Shown piece after piece: positions 23,245 to 30,239 of a DNA stretch of 32,902 bases. Position 1 is the first letter of the stretch; each line of letters opens with the position of its first letter. The notes under the pieces are model-generated. The model ran no database searches, was not told the DNA's origin, and saw nothing but the letters and a program-made list of their open reading frames with translations. Source of the DNA: a virus. Both the position numbers and the translations under genes were made by a program. The stretch spans positions 1 to 32,902 of the IMG/VR virus record IMGVR_UViG_3300047564_000994. One strand, 5' to 3'.

Positions 23245-23522
23245 TGAATGATAAGAGATTAGCCAAAGGCCTAATTATTTTATTATTACTTCCATTGACA
23301 TTGGCATATTTTAGTGGCGATAAGTTTCGTTACCCATGCCAAGATCCATCCAATTGGGATAAAGATATCTGCAAATTGCCATATTGTGATGTAACAAGGA
23401 CTTGTCCTGAACATATCTTTAAGGGTCAAAATGATCCACGATTGGGACCAGCAGGAAATAAACCTCTTGCACAAAATACACCAACACCAATAACGCCAAC
23501 AACTGGAGCGAATTGCAAATGA
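23244..23522 (+). CDS. Small exported or membrane-anchored Cys-containing protein
   Basis: A 92-residue protein. A basic start (MNDKRLAKG) precedes a hydrophobic segment (LIILLLLPLTLAYFSG), fitting an uncleaved anchor or a signal peptide. The exported part holds four closely spaced cysteines (YPCQDPSNWDKDICKLPYCD and RTCPEH), likely to form disulfides in the periplasm. It ends with a Pro/Thr-rich tail. The one-base overlap with the endolysin stop (TAATG) places it in the lysis operon. I recognise a common arrangement in aquatic T4-like phages but no function. Confidence 0.7.
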   Translation: MNDKRLAKGLIILLLLPLTLAYFSGDKFRYPCQDPSNWDKDICKLPYCDVTRTCPEHIFKGQNDPRLGPAGNKPLAQNTPTPITPTTGANCK

Positions 23523-24004
23523 ACTTGAATATTTTTAATAAAGAAGAAAAACAACCAGAAAATGACTTTATGTATACCGAAGAGCAGTTAATGGCTCGTC
23601 TGAAGTTCTTCATTGGTATTTGTTTGGCACTTACATTATTTGGTATTGTATTTGTCGTATTGTATTCATTAATCTTTGTTACACAACCACTCAATGCTAT
23701 TTCACCAATTGACCAAAAATTCTTTGAGTTAATTATACCTATCGCCACATTTTTAACAGGCACATTGTCTGGTATCATGTTGGCTGGTGGTGATAAAGAT
23801 GCACAGAAGATGGCACTACAAGCTGCAACACGGCCTACAACAGTAAGTCCTGCACCAACAACACCATCTACACCAAGTTTTAGTGGTGTAACAACACCTG
23901 CTTTTGTTGCATCGGCACCTGCAGCATCGCCATTTGCACCAGCAGTTGTAACAGGATTTGGTGGTAAACCAGCACCACTACAACCACCTCAACCAGAGCT
24001 ATAA
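23519..24004 (+). CDS. Two-span membrane protein, holin candidate
   Basis: I chose the ATG at 23519, which overlaps the upstream stop as ATGA, over the TTG at 23513; this gives 161 residues. A charged N-terminus precedes two hydrophobic spans (about 31-55 and 67-90; the first is KFFIGICLALTLFGIVFVVL) and a long Ala/Pro/Thr-rich, probably disordered C-terminal tail. Two spans beside an endolysin without a signal peptide fit a holin. The extended Pro/Thr tail is unusual for a holin, so it could be a lysis regulator instead. Confidence 0.6.
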   Translation: MNLNIFNKEEKQPENDFMYTEEQLMARLKFFIGICLALTLFGIVFVVLYSLIFVTQPLNAISPIDQKFFELIIPIATFLTGTLSGIMLAGGDKDAQKMALQAATRPTTVSPAPTTPSTPSFSGVTTPAFVASAPAASPFAPAVVTGFGGKPAPLQPPQPEL

Positions 24005-24005
24005 G

Positions 24006-24227
24006 ATGACTTGGTTGAATAGTATGTTATCTGATGGACATAATAGTTCCATCAGTAGTAAAAGAGTTATAACATTTTTATCATTTTTAATTTGTGCATT
24101 TGCACTTGTTGCTGATATATTTGGTTACAAGGTAACGCCATCATTGTTTGATTCAATGATATACCTTGTAATCGCAGGATTAGGGTTTACCGCCTCAGAA
24201 AAATTTGCCAAAAAGGAAGAAAAATGA
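24006..24227 (+). CDS. Small two-span membrane protein, holin candidate
   Basis: I start at the ATG at 24006, right after the upstream stop, and not at the earlier frame start, which would overlap that gene by 47 bases. This gives 73 residues. There are two hydrophobic segments (VITFLSFLICAFALVADIFG and MIYLVIAGLGFTASEKF) and a basic end (KFAKKEEK). Size, topology and charge are typical of class II holins. The downstream gene begins in an ATGA overlap. With several candidate holins here, which one forms the lethal hole is uncertain. Confidence 0.65.
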   Translation: MTWLNSMLSDGHNSSISSKRVITFLSFLICAFALVADIFGYKVTPSLFDSMIYLVIAGLGFTASEKFAKKEEK

Positions 24228-24424
24228 AAGCATTTAACACATTCGCATGGACATTTATTGCCGTAATGGTAGCATTTACTGCCGTTAATACAGCACAAGC
24301 AGCTGAAACAAAGAAAGCCTGTGTAACACAAAAAGATCCAAAAACAGGTAAAGAAAAAGAAGTATGTAAAGAAATCAAAGTGCATAAGAAGTTAGACGGT
24401 ACTCCTGTGCCAGAGAAGAAATAA
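24224..24424 (+). CDS. Small secreted periplasmic protein
   Basis: A 66-residue protein with a clear cleavable signal peptide: MKAFNTFAWTFIAVMVAFTA and a cleavage site after NTAQA (residue 26). The mature peptide of about 40 residues is Lys-rich and contains two cysteines (CVTQKDP and EVCKE) that probably form one disulfide. It lies within the lysis/envelope block. An antiholin-like periplasmic regulator or an envelope-modifying peptide is possible; nothing in the sequence proves either. Confidence 0.65.
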   Translation: MKAFNTFAWTFIAVMVAFTAVNTAQAAETKKACVTQKDPKTGKEKEVCKEIKVHKKLDGTPVPEKK

Positions 24425-24425
24425 A

Positions 24426-24731
24426 ATGGCATCTACAGCAGAACGCCTTGGTATTGTTGAAACCAAGGTACATACCCTTGATGAGAAATTAGACGACCTG
24501 AAAGTTGACGTTAAAGATGTGCATGATTGCCTTGATAAAACTCGTGATGACTTGACAATACAGCTAAAAACGATGTATGATGCTTCATGCAATCAACATT
24601 CAGCATTGGCAAAAGAGATTAGTGCATTAAAATCTCAGAGAGATAAATGGGTATGGTTAGCAGCTGGTGGTCTTGCCGTTTTTGGTTGGATATCAGGACA
24701 TTCGGATATAATCACAAAAGTTTTCGGTTAG
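24426..24731 (+). CDS. Coiled-coil protein with C-terminal membrane anchor (XhlA/holin-like)
   Basis: A 101-residue protein. The first 75 residues form an acidic coiled coil (LGIVETKVHTLDEKLDDLKV and following heptads), then WVWLAAGGLAVFGWISG (76-92) forms a single C-terminal membrane span. The order coiled coil then C-terminal anchor matches XhlA-type hemolysin/holin accessory proteins. It is the last gene before a promoter and probably the last of the lysis block. Two cysteines (Cys50 and Cys70) lie in the soluble part. Confidence 0.65.
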   Translation: MASTAERLGIVETKVHTLDEKLDDLKVDVKDVHDCLDKTRDDLTIQLKTMYDASCNQHSALAKEISALKSQRDKWVWLAAGGLAVFGWISGHSDIITKVFG

Positions 24732-24733
24732 TG

Positions 24734-24762
24734 TTGACAATTTAGTAGTTTTCTGTTATTAT
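24734..24762 (+). promoter_or_regulatory. Sigma70-type promoter (early) driving primase and the nucleotide genes
   Basis: TTGACA (24734-24739, perfect -35) and TATTAT (24757-24762, five of six matches to -10) are separated by 17 bases. It occupies the 38-base gap between the lysis block and the primase gene. The predicted start site, about 7 bases after the -10, falls at or next to the primase ATG at 24770, leaving no room for a ribosome binding site. This is the strongest host-type promoter I see in the window. Confidence 0.75.
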
Positions 24763-24769
24763 TTACATT

Positions 24770-25801
24770 ATGAGTTTAAGTGTAGAGTCCAAATATATTG
24801 GACTAATTTCCCATCGTCTAAGAAATTTCAAGCGTAAGCAAGATTACCTTTGGAATTTCTCATGTCCAATTTGTGGCGATTCTAAAAAGAATCTTCACAA
24901 GGCTCGTGGGTATGTGTATAAGAAAGGCAACAACCTATTCTATTCATGTAAGAATTGTGGAATAGGCACAAGTCTAGGTAAATTATTGGAGAATGTAGAT
25001 GGTACATTATATAAAGAATACATCCTTGAACGGTATAAATCGGGTGAATCCGGTTTCTCCAATTTCAAAGAGCCTACATTCAACGTACCCTCGCCAAGAT
25101 TTGATAAACTTGACAAACCAAAAATCTTTGAACACGCCGAGTTCTGTTCTAACCTATCAAGTGAGCATTTTTGCTTAGCGTATCTAAATAATCGTAAGAT
25201 TCCAGATAGGTTCTACAAAGACCTATTATTCACATCACACTACAAGAAGTTCATTGATGCATTGGTACCAAACCATGGCAAGAAACTAATTGATGATGCT
25301 AGAGTTATTATACCGTTTTATGATGTGTATAATAACTTGATTGCAGTATCAGGCCGTGCATTAGAAACCTCCGATAAAACTCTTAGATATATAACTATTC
25401 GCACTACTGATAGTGAAGAAAAGTTGGTGTTTGGTATGGATAGAGTGAGTGTTCACGAACCTGTCCGTGTTGTTGAAGGTCCCCTTGATAGTTTGTTTGT
25501 AAAGAATTGTGTAGCGAGTGCTGATGCTAATCTTGCTAATGTTGCAGAAAATATTTCAGCAGGTAAGAAAGTTTTAATATTTGATAACGAGCCACGCAAC
25601 AAAGAAATCGTCAAATTAATGCAGGAAAGCATCAAATCCAATCACAATATCGTCATTTGGCCTAATACTATACAAGCAAAAGATGTCAATGAAATGGTGA
25701 TGAGTGGAATTTCAGTTGATGAGATTGAAAGTATTATAAGTAGTAACACCTTTTCAGGTTTAGAAGCACAAACTAAATTCGTTTTTTGGAAGAAAATATA
25801 G
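24770..25801 (+). CDS. 61: DNA primase subunit (T4 gp61-like)
   Basis: A 343-residue protein, essentially the length of T4 gp61. The zinc ribbon is Cys32-Cys35 (CPICGDSKK) with Cys60-Cys63 (SCKNCGIG), and the surrounding HKARGYVYKKGNN is typical. The TOPRIM half has VVEGPLDSLFVKN (234-246, Glu236) and VLIFDNEPRNKE (268-279, Asp272), the metal site for primer synthesis. It should work with the gp41-type replicative helicase, encoded outside the window. It follows a sigma70-type promoter with almost no leader, and no Shine-Dalgarno sequence is evident. The next gene starts 2 bases after its stop. Confidence 0.9.
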   Translation: MSLSVESKYIGLISHRLRNFKRKQDYLWNFSCPICGDSKKNLHKARGYVYKKGNNLFYSCKNCGIGTSLGKLLENVDGTLYKEYILERYKSGESGFSNFKEPTFNVPSPRFDKLDKPKIFEHAEFCSNLSSEHFCLAYLNNRKIPDRFYKDLLFTSHYKKFIDALVPNHGKKLIDDARVIIPFYDVYNNLIAVSGRALETSDKTLRYITIRTTDSEEKLVFGMDRVSVHEPVRVVEGPLDSLFVKNCVASADANLANVAENISAGKKVLIFDNEPRNKEIVKLMQESIKSNHNIVIWPNTIQAKDVNEMVMSGISVDEIESIISSNTFSGLEAQTKFVFWKKI

Positions 25802-25802
25802 T

Positions 25803-26483
25803 ATGAATGTGAAGTTAATTAGTTTTTCGGCACCATCACCTGAAATGCCAGTAGAAATTGAAGATGCACAAGACTTGATTGCATTTTGTGCCAGAGTATC
25901 AAACCCCAGCAATCAACTAAACACAGATACATCAGAAAAATTAATTAGATACCTAGTTAATAATAAGCATTGGTCTCCGTTAGAAATGGTGAGTGCTTGC
26001 ATTGAGATTGAAACGACAAGAGATATTGCTCGTCAAATTTTAAGGCATCGTAGTTTTAGTTTTCAAGAGTTTTCTCAGCGATATGCTGACCCAACAAAAG
26101 ATTTAGATTTTGTATTAAGAGAGGCACGATTACAGGATAAAACCAATCGTCAAAATAGTGTAGAAATTTCAGGCCTAACTTTAACAGAACAAAATTTGAT
26201 TGAGCAATGGAAATGGAAGCAAAGAGATGTTATTTCAGCTGCTCAACACGCATATGAATGGGCTATTAATAATGGTATTGCAAAAGAACAAGCTCGTGTT
26301 GTTTTACCAGAAGGTAACACAATATCAAGGTTGTATATGAATGGTACATTAAGAAGTTGGATTCATTTCATTGAGTTAAGAAGTGCTAACGGTACACAAA
26401 AAGAACACCGTCAAGTTGCAATAGAATGTGCAAAAGTAATCGCCAAAGTATTTCCAATGGCGAATGAGTTTATAACAAAATAA
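25803..26483 (+). CDS. thyX: FAD-dependent thymidylate synthase ThyX
   Basis: A 226-residue enzyme converting dUMP to dTMP with methylenetetrahydrofolate and reduced FAD. The family signature RHRxxSxxExSxR is present as R81-H-R-S-F-S-F-Q-E-F-S-Q-R93, with Gln in place of the more usual Asn before the Glu. HWSPLEMVSACIEIE (56-70) matches the region that begins the FAD and substrate site, and QARVVLPEGNTISRLYMNG the late conserved block. The length is within the family range. It sits with the ribonucleotide reductase genes, forming a dNTP supply unit. Confidence 0.92.
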   Translation: MNVKLISFSAPSPEMPVEIEDAQDLIAFCARVSNPSNQLNTDTSEKLIRYLVNNKHWSPLEMVSACIEIETTRDIARQILRHRSFSFQEFSQRYADPTKDLDFVLREARLQDKTNRQNSVEISGLTLTEQNLIEQWKWKQRDVISAAQHAYEWAINNGIAKEQARVVLPEGNTISRLYMNGTLRSWIHFIELRSANGTQKEHRQVAIECAKVIAKVFPMANEFITK

Positions 26484-26502
26484 GAATAAGATTGGAGTGT
26501 TA

Positions 26503-28293
26503 ATGAATAATATCGTTCACGGTATTAAGGTAGATTATTCTCGTGATTCATTGTTTGATGAATTGGGAATTAAAAGATTAAAAGAGTCCTATATGAAAGA
26601 GGACGAAACATCACCGCAGGAGAGGTTTGCATATGTTTCAAAGGCGTTTGGCTCTAACGAAGAGCATTCACAGAGGTTGTATGAGTATAGTTCCAATCAT
26701 TGGCTTTCTTATTCTACTCCCATTCTTAGCTTTGGTCGCAGTAAGCGTGGTCTTCCTATATCATGTTTTCTCCCTTATCTACATGATTCGGCAGAAGGAC
26801 TAGTAGATTGCCTTGCTGAAGTAAATTGGTTATCAATGCTGGGTGGTGGTGTAGGCATCGGCATTGGTATTCGTAGTGCTGATGATAAATCAACAGGCGT
26901 AATGCCACACTTGCGTACCTATGACGCCTCATCACTAGCCTATCGTCAAGGTCGCACACGCAGAGGTTCATATGCAGCCTATCTTGATATCAGTCATCCT
27001 GATGTATTAATGTTCTTGGAGATTCGTAAACCAACAGGCGACCAGAATATGCGTTGCCTGAATTTACATCACGGCATTAATATTACCGATGAGTTTATGC
27101 ACCTTGTTGAGCAATCAATGCTTGACCCAAACTTTGATGACACATGGCAATTAAAAGACCCAGCGTCAGGTGAAGTAAGAGATACTATTTCTGCTCGTGA
27201 ACTATGGCAAAGAATTTTAGAAACAAGAATGTTAACTGGTGAACCATATATCCATTTCATTGACACCAGCAATCGGCTCATGCCACAATTTCAGAAAGAT
27301 TTGGGTCTAAAGATTCAACAATCAAACCTATGCTCTGAGATTATTCTACCAACAGATAAAGATAGAACAGCCGTTTGCTGCCTATCGTCAGTTAATTTGG
27401 AGTATTATGATGAATGGAGAACTAACAAATTATTTCTTAAAGATATTGCCGAGATGCTTGATAATGTCCTTGATTACTTCATTACTAATGCTCCTGATGC
27501 TGTCAGTCGTGCAAAGTTTAGTGCCGAGCGAGAGCGTTCTATTGGTATCGGTGCTCTTGGGTTCCATGCTTATCTACAGCGTAATGGCATTGCTTTTGAA
27601 GGTGTTATGGCTAAAGTAGCCAATAACAAAATGTTCAAACATATAAGGAGTAAATTAGATGAAGCCAACTTGGAATTGGGTGGTGAACGGGGCTCTCCTG
27701 GTGACTGTGCCGGCACCGGCCTACGCTTCGCTCACGTTATGGCTGTGGCCCCAAATGCTTCCAGCTCTATTCTTATGGGTAACACCAGTCCTTCTATTGA
27801 GCCATATCGTGCTAATGCTTACAGACAAGACACCTTATCAGGAGCATATCTGAATAAGAATAAATTCCTTGATGCTATCCTCAGAGCAAAAGGTTTAACA
27901 GAAGAACAAATGCAAGATACATGGTCATCTATTATTGCAAATGATGGTTCAGTTCAACATTTAGATGTGTTAGATGAAACGCAAAAAGATGTGTTTAAGA
28001 CCAGTATGGAAATTGACCAACGCTGGGTAATTGAACACGCAGCTGACCGCCAAGTGTATATTGACCAAGCACAATCATTGAACCTATTCTTTAGGCCTGA
28101 TGTGAATGTTAAGTATCTTCATGCTTGCCATTTCTTGGCATGGAAAAAAGGATTGAAAACACTATACTATTGTCGTTCAGAGAAGTTAGCGAAGGCTGAT
28201 AAGGTCTCTAAGCGTATTGAAAGAGAAGTTATCAAAGAATTAGACATGACTGCTATCGCACAAGGTAATGAGTGCTTGGCGTGTGAAGGGTAA
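26503..28293 (+). CDS. nrdA: Ribonucleotide reductase, class I large (alpha) subunit, short form
   Basis: I use the ATG at 26503, which has a TTGGAG site five bases upstream; the in-frame GTG at 26497 overlaps that site. This gives 596 residues. Active-site residues are visible: Cys88 (ISCFLP), Asn275-x-Cys277-x-Glu279 (SNLCSEI) and the redox partner cysteine in VCCLSSVNL (Cys292). PNASSSILMGNTSPSIEPYR is the conserved phosphate-binding loop. The C-terminal ECLACEG keeps the CxxC that is re-reduced by thioredoxin or glutaredoxin. The N-terminal ATP-cone found in E. coli NrdA is missing, so dATP inhibition is probably lost. The beta subunit is at 29247. Confidence 0.93.
   Translation: MNNIVHGIKVDYSRDSLFDELGIKRLKESYMKEDETSPQERFAYVSKAFGSNEEHSQRLYEYSSNHWLSYSTPILSFGRSKRGLPISCFLPYLHDSAEGLVDCLAEVNWLSMLGGGVGIGIGIRSADDKSTGVMPHLRTYDASSLAYRQGRTRRGSYAAYLDISHPDVLMFLEIRKPTGDQNMRCLNLHHGINITDEFMHLVEQSMLDPNFDDTWQLKDPASGEVRDTISARELWQRILETRMLTGEPYIHFIDTSNRLMPQFQKDLGLKIQQSNLCSEIILPTDKDRTAVCCLSSVNLEYYDEWRTNKLFLKDIAEMLDNVLDYFITNAPDAVSRAKFSAERERSIGIGALGFHAYLQRNGIAFEGVMAKVANNKMFKHIRSKLDEANLELGGERGSPGDCAGTGLRFAHVMAVAPNASSSILMGNTSPSIEPYRANAYRQDTLSGAYLNKNKFLDAILRAKGLTEEQMQDTWSSIIANDGSVQHLDVLDETQKDVFKTSMEIDQRWVIEHAADRQVYIDQAQSLNLFFRPDVNVKYLHACHFLAWKKGLKTLYYCRSEKLAKADKVSKRIEREVIKELDMTAIAQGNECLACEG
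27659..27853 (+). CDS. Speculative overprinted hydrophobic peptide inside nrdA
   Basis: A 64-residue frame in the +1 phase of nrdA, with AAGGAG at 27645-27650 and an 8-base spacer to the ATG. The product would be very hydrophobic: a signal-like start with VPAPAYAS, then MLPALFLWVTPVLLLSHIVL, so one or two membrane spans. The DNA at about 27690-27750 uses GC-rich codons (GGC, ACC, CGC) unlike the rest of nrdA, which could reflect a second coding constraint. Against it, another frame in the same phase (27407-27619) is also hydrophobic, so this may be a composition effect. Confidence 0.25.
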   Translation: MKPTWNWVVNGALLVTVPAPAYASLTLWLWPQMLPALFLWVTPVLLLSHIVLMLTDKTPYQEHI

Positions 28294-28616
28294 TGAAACT
28301 AACAAAGGCTGCCGCTGAAAGAATTCGTGATTTAATTATTGAAGAAAACGAACCTAAATTAAAAGGTTTGAGGGTTGCTCTCAGAGGCGGTGGTTGTAAT
28401 GGCTTTGAATATGTTTTTACTTTTGAAGATACAATAGAAGAAGATGATTTTGTTTTTGAAGCAACAGATGTTAAACTAATAGTGGATTATATGTCAATGG
28501 AATACTTAAATGAAGCAACATTAGATTATGTTGAAAAGCCTTTTGAATCAAGGTTTGTAATTAGTAATCCAAATATAAAATCTTCTTGTGGTTGTGGTTC
28601 ATCGGTGGGTTTTTAA
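28293..28616 (+). CDS. A-type iron-sulfur carrier protein (IscA/ErpA/HesB-like)
   Basis: A 107-residue protein with the three conserved cysteines of the family: Cys35 in RGGGCNGFEY, and Cys99 and Cys101 in SSCGCGSS. Other core elements are KLTKAAAERI and a VDYMSMEYLNEATLDYVE segment. The length is standard. It would bind and deliver Fe-S clusters or iron in the host cytoplasm. It starts one base into the nrdA stop. Possible clients include the Fe-S-dependent RfbH-type dehydrase of this phage and host electron-transfer proteins. The iron-containing NrdB and desaturase may also depend on iron supply. No partner is proven. Confidence 0.9.
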   Translation: MKLTKAAAERIRDLIIEENEPKLKGLRVALRGGGCNGFEYVFTFEDTIEEDDFVFEATDVKLIVDYMSMEYLNEATLDYVEKPFESRFVISNPNIKSSCGCGSSVGF

Positions 28617-29254
28617 TGGCACATATTCTTGCAAATTTACCACCAGTAAAATGTTTTGTTCGTAAAGAGTTTCTCTATGATTTTCAAAAAGGTCATGGAG
28701 AACTTGAACCATGTTGGTGGATAAGTATCAAGTCTTTACGGGGTCAAGCATTTCGTATTGAAGCCTACTTAAACAATTATGGTGCATTGTATGACAAATT
28801 GCCATTACACGCATTTTGTTGGAAACCTATTGAAGGTGAACCACACCCATTAGATTATTTGCAGTTGTGGGATTGTTTATCTTATGATATTACTGTTATT
28901 AAAAAAGCACAGTTACAATCAATGAGATGTAAATTCAAATTAAAAAATGGAGATTGGATGTATGGGGTATACCTTTTCACAGTTGATAGTGCCCATCCTG
29001 ATTTTAATATTCTTGATACTGGCTTTTCTGAAGATGTCGAGGACCATAAGTCTTATAATTTTGTTATGTGTGATAATGGGCAGTTTGCTGCTCAACCAAA
29101 TAATAGATTAATTATATTAGAACCAAGCAGTAACCCAAAAGAATTAAAGATGCCTGATTTCAAAGTTGCAACTAAAAGATGGTCAGTTGAAACAGATTCA
29201 AAATGGGCATTAGGAGATACTAACACAGTCATGTATGAGAGAAAAAATGATTAA
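28616..29254 (+). CDS. Conserved phage protein between the nrd genes, function unknown
   Basis: I start at the ATG overlapping the upstream TAA (TAATG), giving 212 residues; the in-frame extension upstream lies inside the IscA-like gene and was rejected. The protein is rich in aromatic and beta-prone segments: ANLPPVKCFVRKEFLYDF, PCWWISIKSLRGQAFRIEAY, LPLHAFCWKP and a central YDITVIKK. No catalytic pattern, signal or membrane span was found. It overlaps the NrdB start by several bases. I associate the position between nrdA and nrdB with T4-like aquatic phages but know no function. Confidence 0.8.
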   Translation: MAHILANLPPVKCFVRKEFLYDFQKGHGELEPCWWISIKSLRGQAFRIEAYLNNYGALYDKLPLHAFCWKPIEGEPHPLDYLQLWDCLSYDITVIKKAQLQSMRCKFKLKNGDWMYGVYLFTVDSAHPDFNILDTGFSEDVEDHKSYNFVMCDNGQFAAQPNNRLIILEPSSNPKELKMPDFKVATKRWSVETDSKWALGDTNTVMYERKND

Positions 29255-30239
29255 GAAAACAGAAAGTAAATTAACAGATACACGCAACAGTTTTAAGCCG
29301 TTCAACTATCCATGGGCATATGAAGCATGGTTGAAGCATGAGCAATCACATTGGTTGCATACTGAAGTACCAATGCTTGAAGATGTGAAAGATTGGAAAA
29401 AGAAACTCACACCAGCTGAGAAACATTTTTTAACCAATATCTTCCGTTTCTTCACGCAAGGCGACATTGATGTGGCAGGTGGTTATGTAAAGAACTATCT
29501 ACCATATTTTCCACAACCAGAAGTAAGAATGATGTTGATGGGTTTTGCTGCTCGTGAGGCATTACATATTGCGGCCTATTCACACCTGATTGAAACACTT
29601 GGTCTACCTGATGCAACATACAATGAATTTATGGAATATCAGGAGATGAAAGACAAGCACGATTATGTTTTAGATATCTCAGATAAGAATGGCACCAAAG
29701 AGAACACCGCAAAGCATATTGCTGTATTCTCTGCCTTTACAGAAGGTATGCAGTTGTTTAGCTCATTCATTATGTTGTTGAATTTTCCACGCCAAGGTAA
29801 AATGAAAGGCATGGGTCAAATCATTACATGGTCAATCGTTGATGAAACCATGCACGCTGAATCCATGATGAAGTTGTTCAAAACTTATATACATGAGAAC
29901 ACCGAGATTTGGAACGATGAATTAAAACAATCTATCTATGCCATTGCAGAAAGAATGGTTGAATTAGAAGATAAATTTATTGATTTAGCATTTAGTATGG
30001 GTGAGATGGAAGGTCTAACACCAGCCGATGTAAAGCAATACATTCGTTATATTGCTGACCGCAGGTTGATTGGTCTAGGCATGAAGGGCATTTTCAAAGT
30101 CAAACGCAATCCATTGCCATGGGTTGAAGAAATGATTAATGCTCCAACACACACCAACTTCTTTGAAAACCGTTCAACAGATTATTCTAAGGGTGCATTA
30201 AGTGGTACATGGGACGATGTTTGGGGTAAAGCCGCCTAA
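29247..30239 (+). CDS. nrdB: Ribonucleotide reductase, class I small (beta) subunit
   Basis: I prefer the ATG at 29247 (MIKKTESKL, 330 residues) over that at 29235; the latter would add MREK. The di-iron and radical site is visible: Glu40 (HTEVPMLED), Glu104 and His107 with Tyr111 in REALHIAAYSHL, matching the ExxH-xxx-Y pattern of the tyrosyl radical. FSAFTEGMQLFSSF and a later DETMHAESMMKLF supply the second set of Glu and His ligands. The radical Tyr is present, so this is a Tyr-radical class I enzyme rather than a radical-free variant. Eight bases overlap the upstream gene. Confidence 0.94.
   Translation: MIKKTESKLTDTRNSFKPFNYPWAYEAWLKHEQSHWLHTEVPMLEDVKDWKKKLTPAEKHFLTNIFRFFTQGDIDVAGGYVKNYLPYFPQPEVRMMLMGFAAREALHIAAYSHLIETLGLPDATYNEFMEYQEMKDKHDYVLDISDKNGTKENTAKHIAVFSAFTEGMQLFSSFIMLLNFPRQGKMKGMGQIITWSIVDETMHAESMMKLFKTYIHENTEIWNDELKQSIYAIAERMVELEDKFIDLAFSMGEMEGLTPADVKQYIRYIADRRLIGLGMKGIFKVKRNPLPWVEEMINAPTHTNFFENRSTDYSKGALSGTWDDVWGKAA

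Noticed and set aside
23958-24005. Upstream extension of the small two-span protein
   Set aside because: It would overlap the end of the previous gene by 47 bases and adds a polar His/Asn-rich segment; the ATG at 24006 directly follows the upstream stop.
27407-27619. 70-codon hydrophobic frame in the +1 phase of nrdA
   Set aside because: It has a GGAG only 4 bases before the ATG, and the sequence is simple Leu/Ser/Val repetition with no signal or domain. I treat it as a composition effect.
28586-28615. Upstream extension of the unknown gene between nrdA and nrdB
   Set aside because: The added residues lie within the conserved cysteine end of the IscA-like gene, and the TAATG start at 28616 is the natural one.
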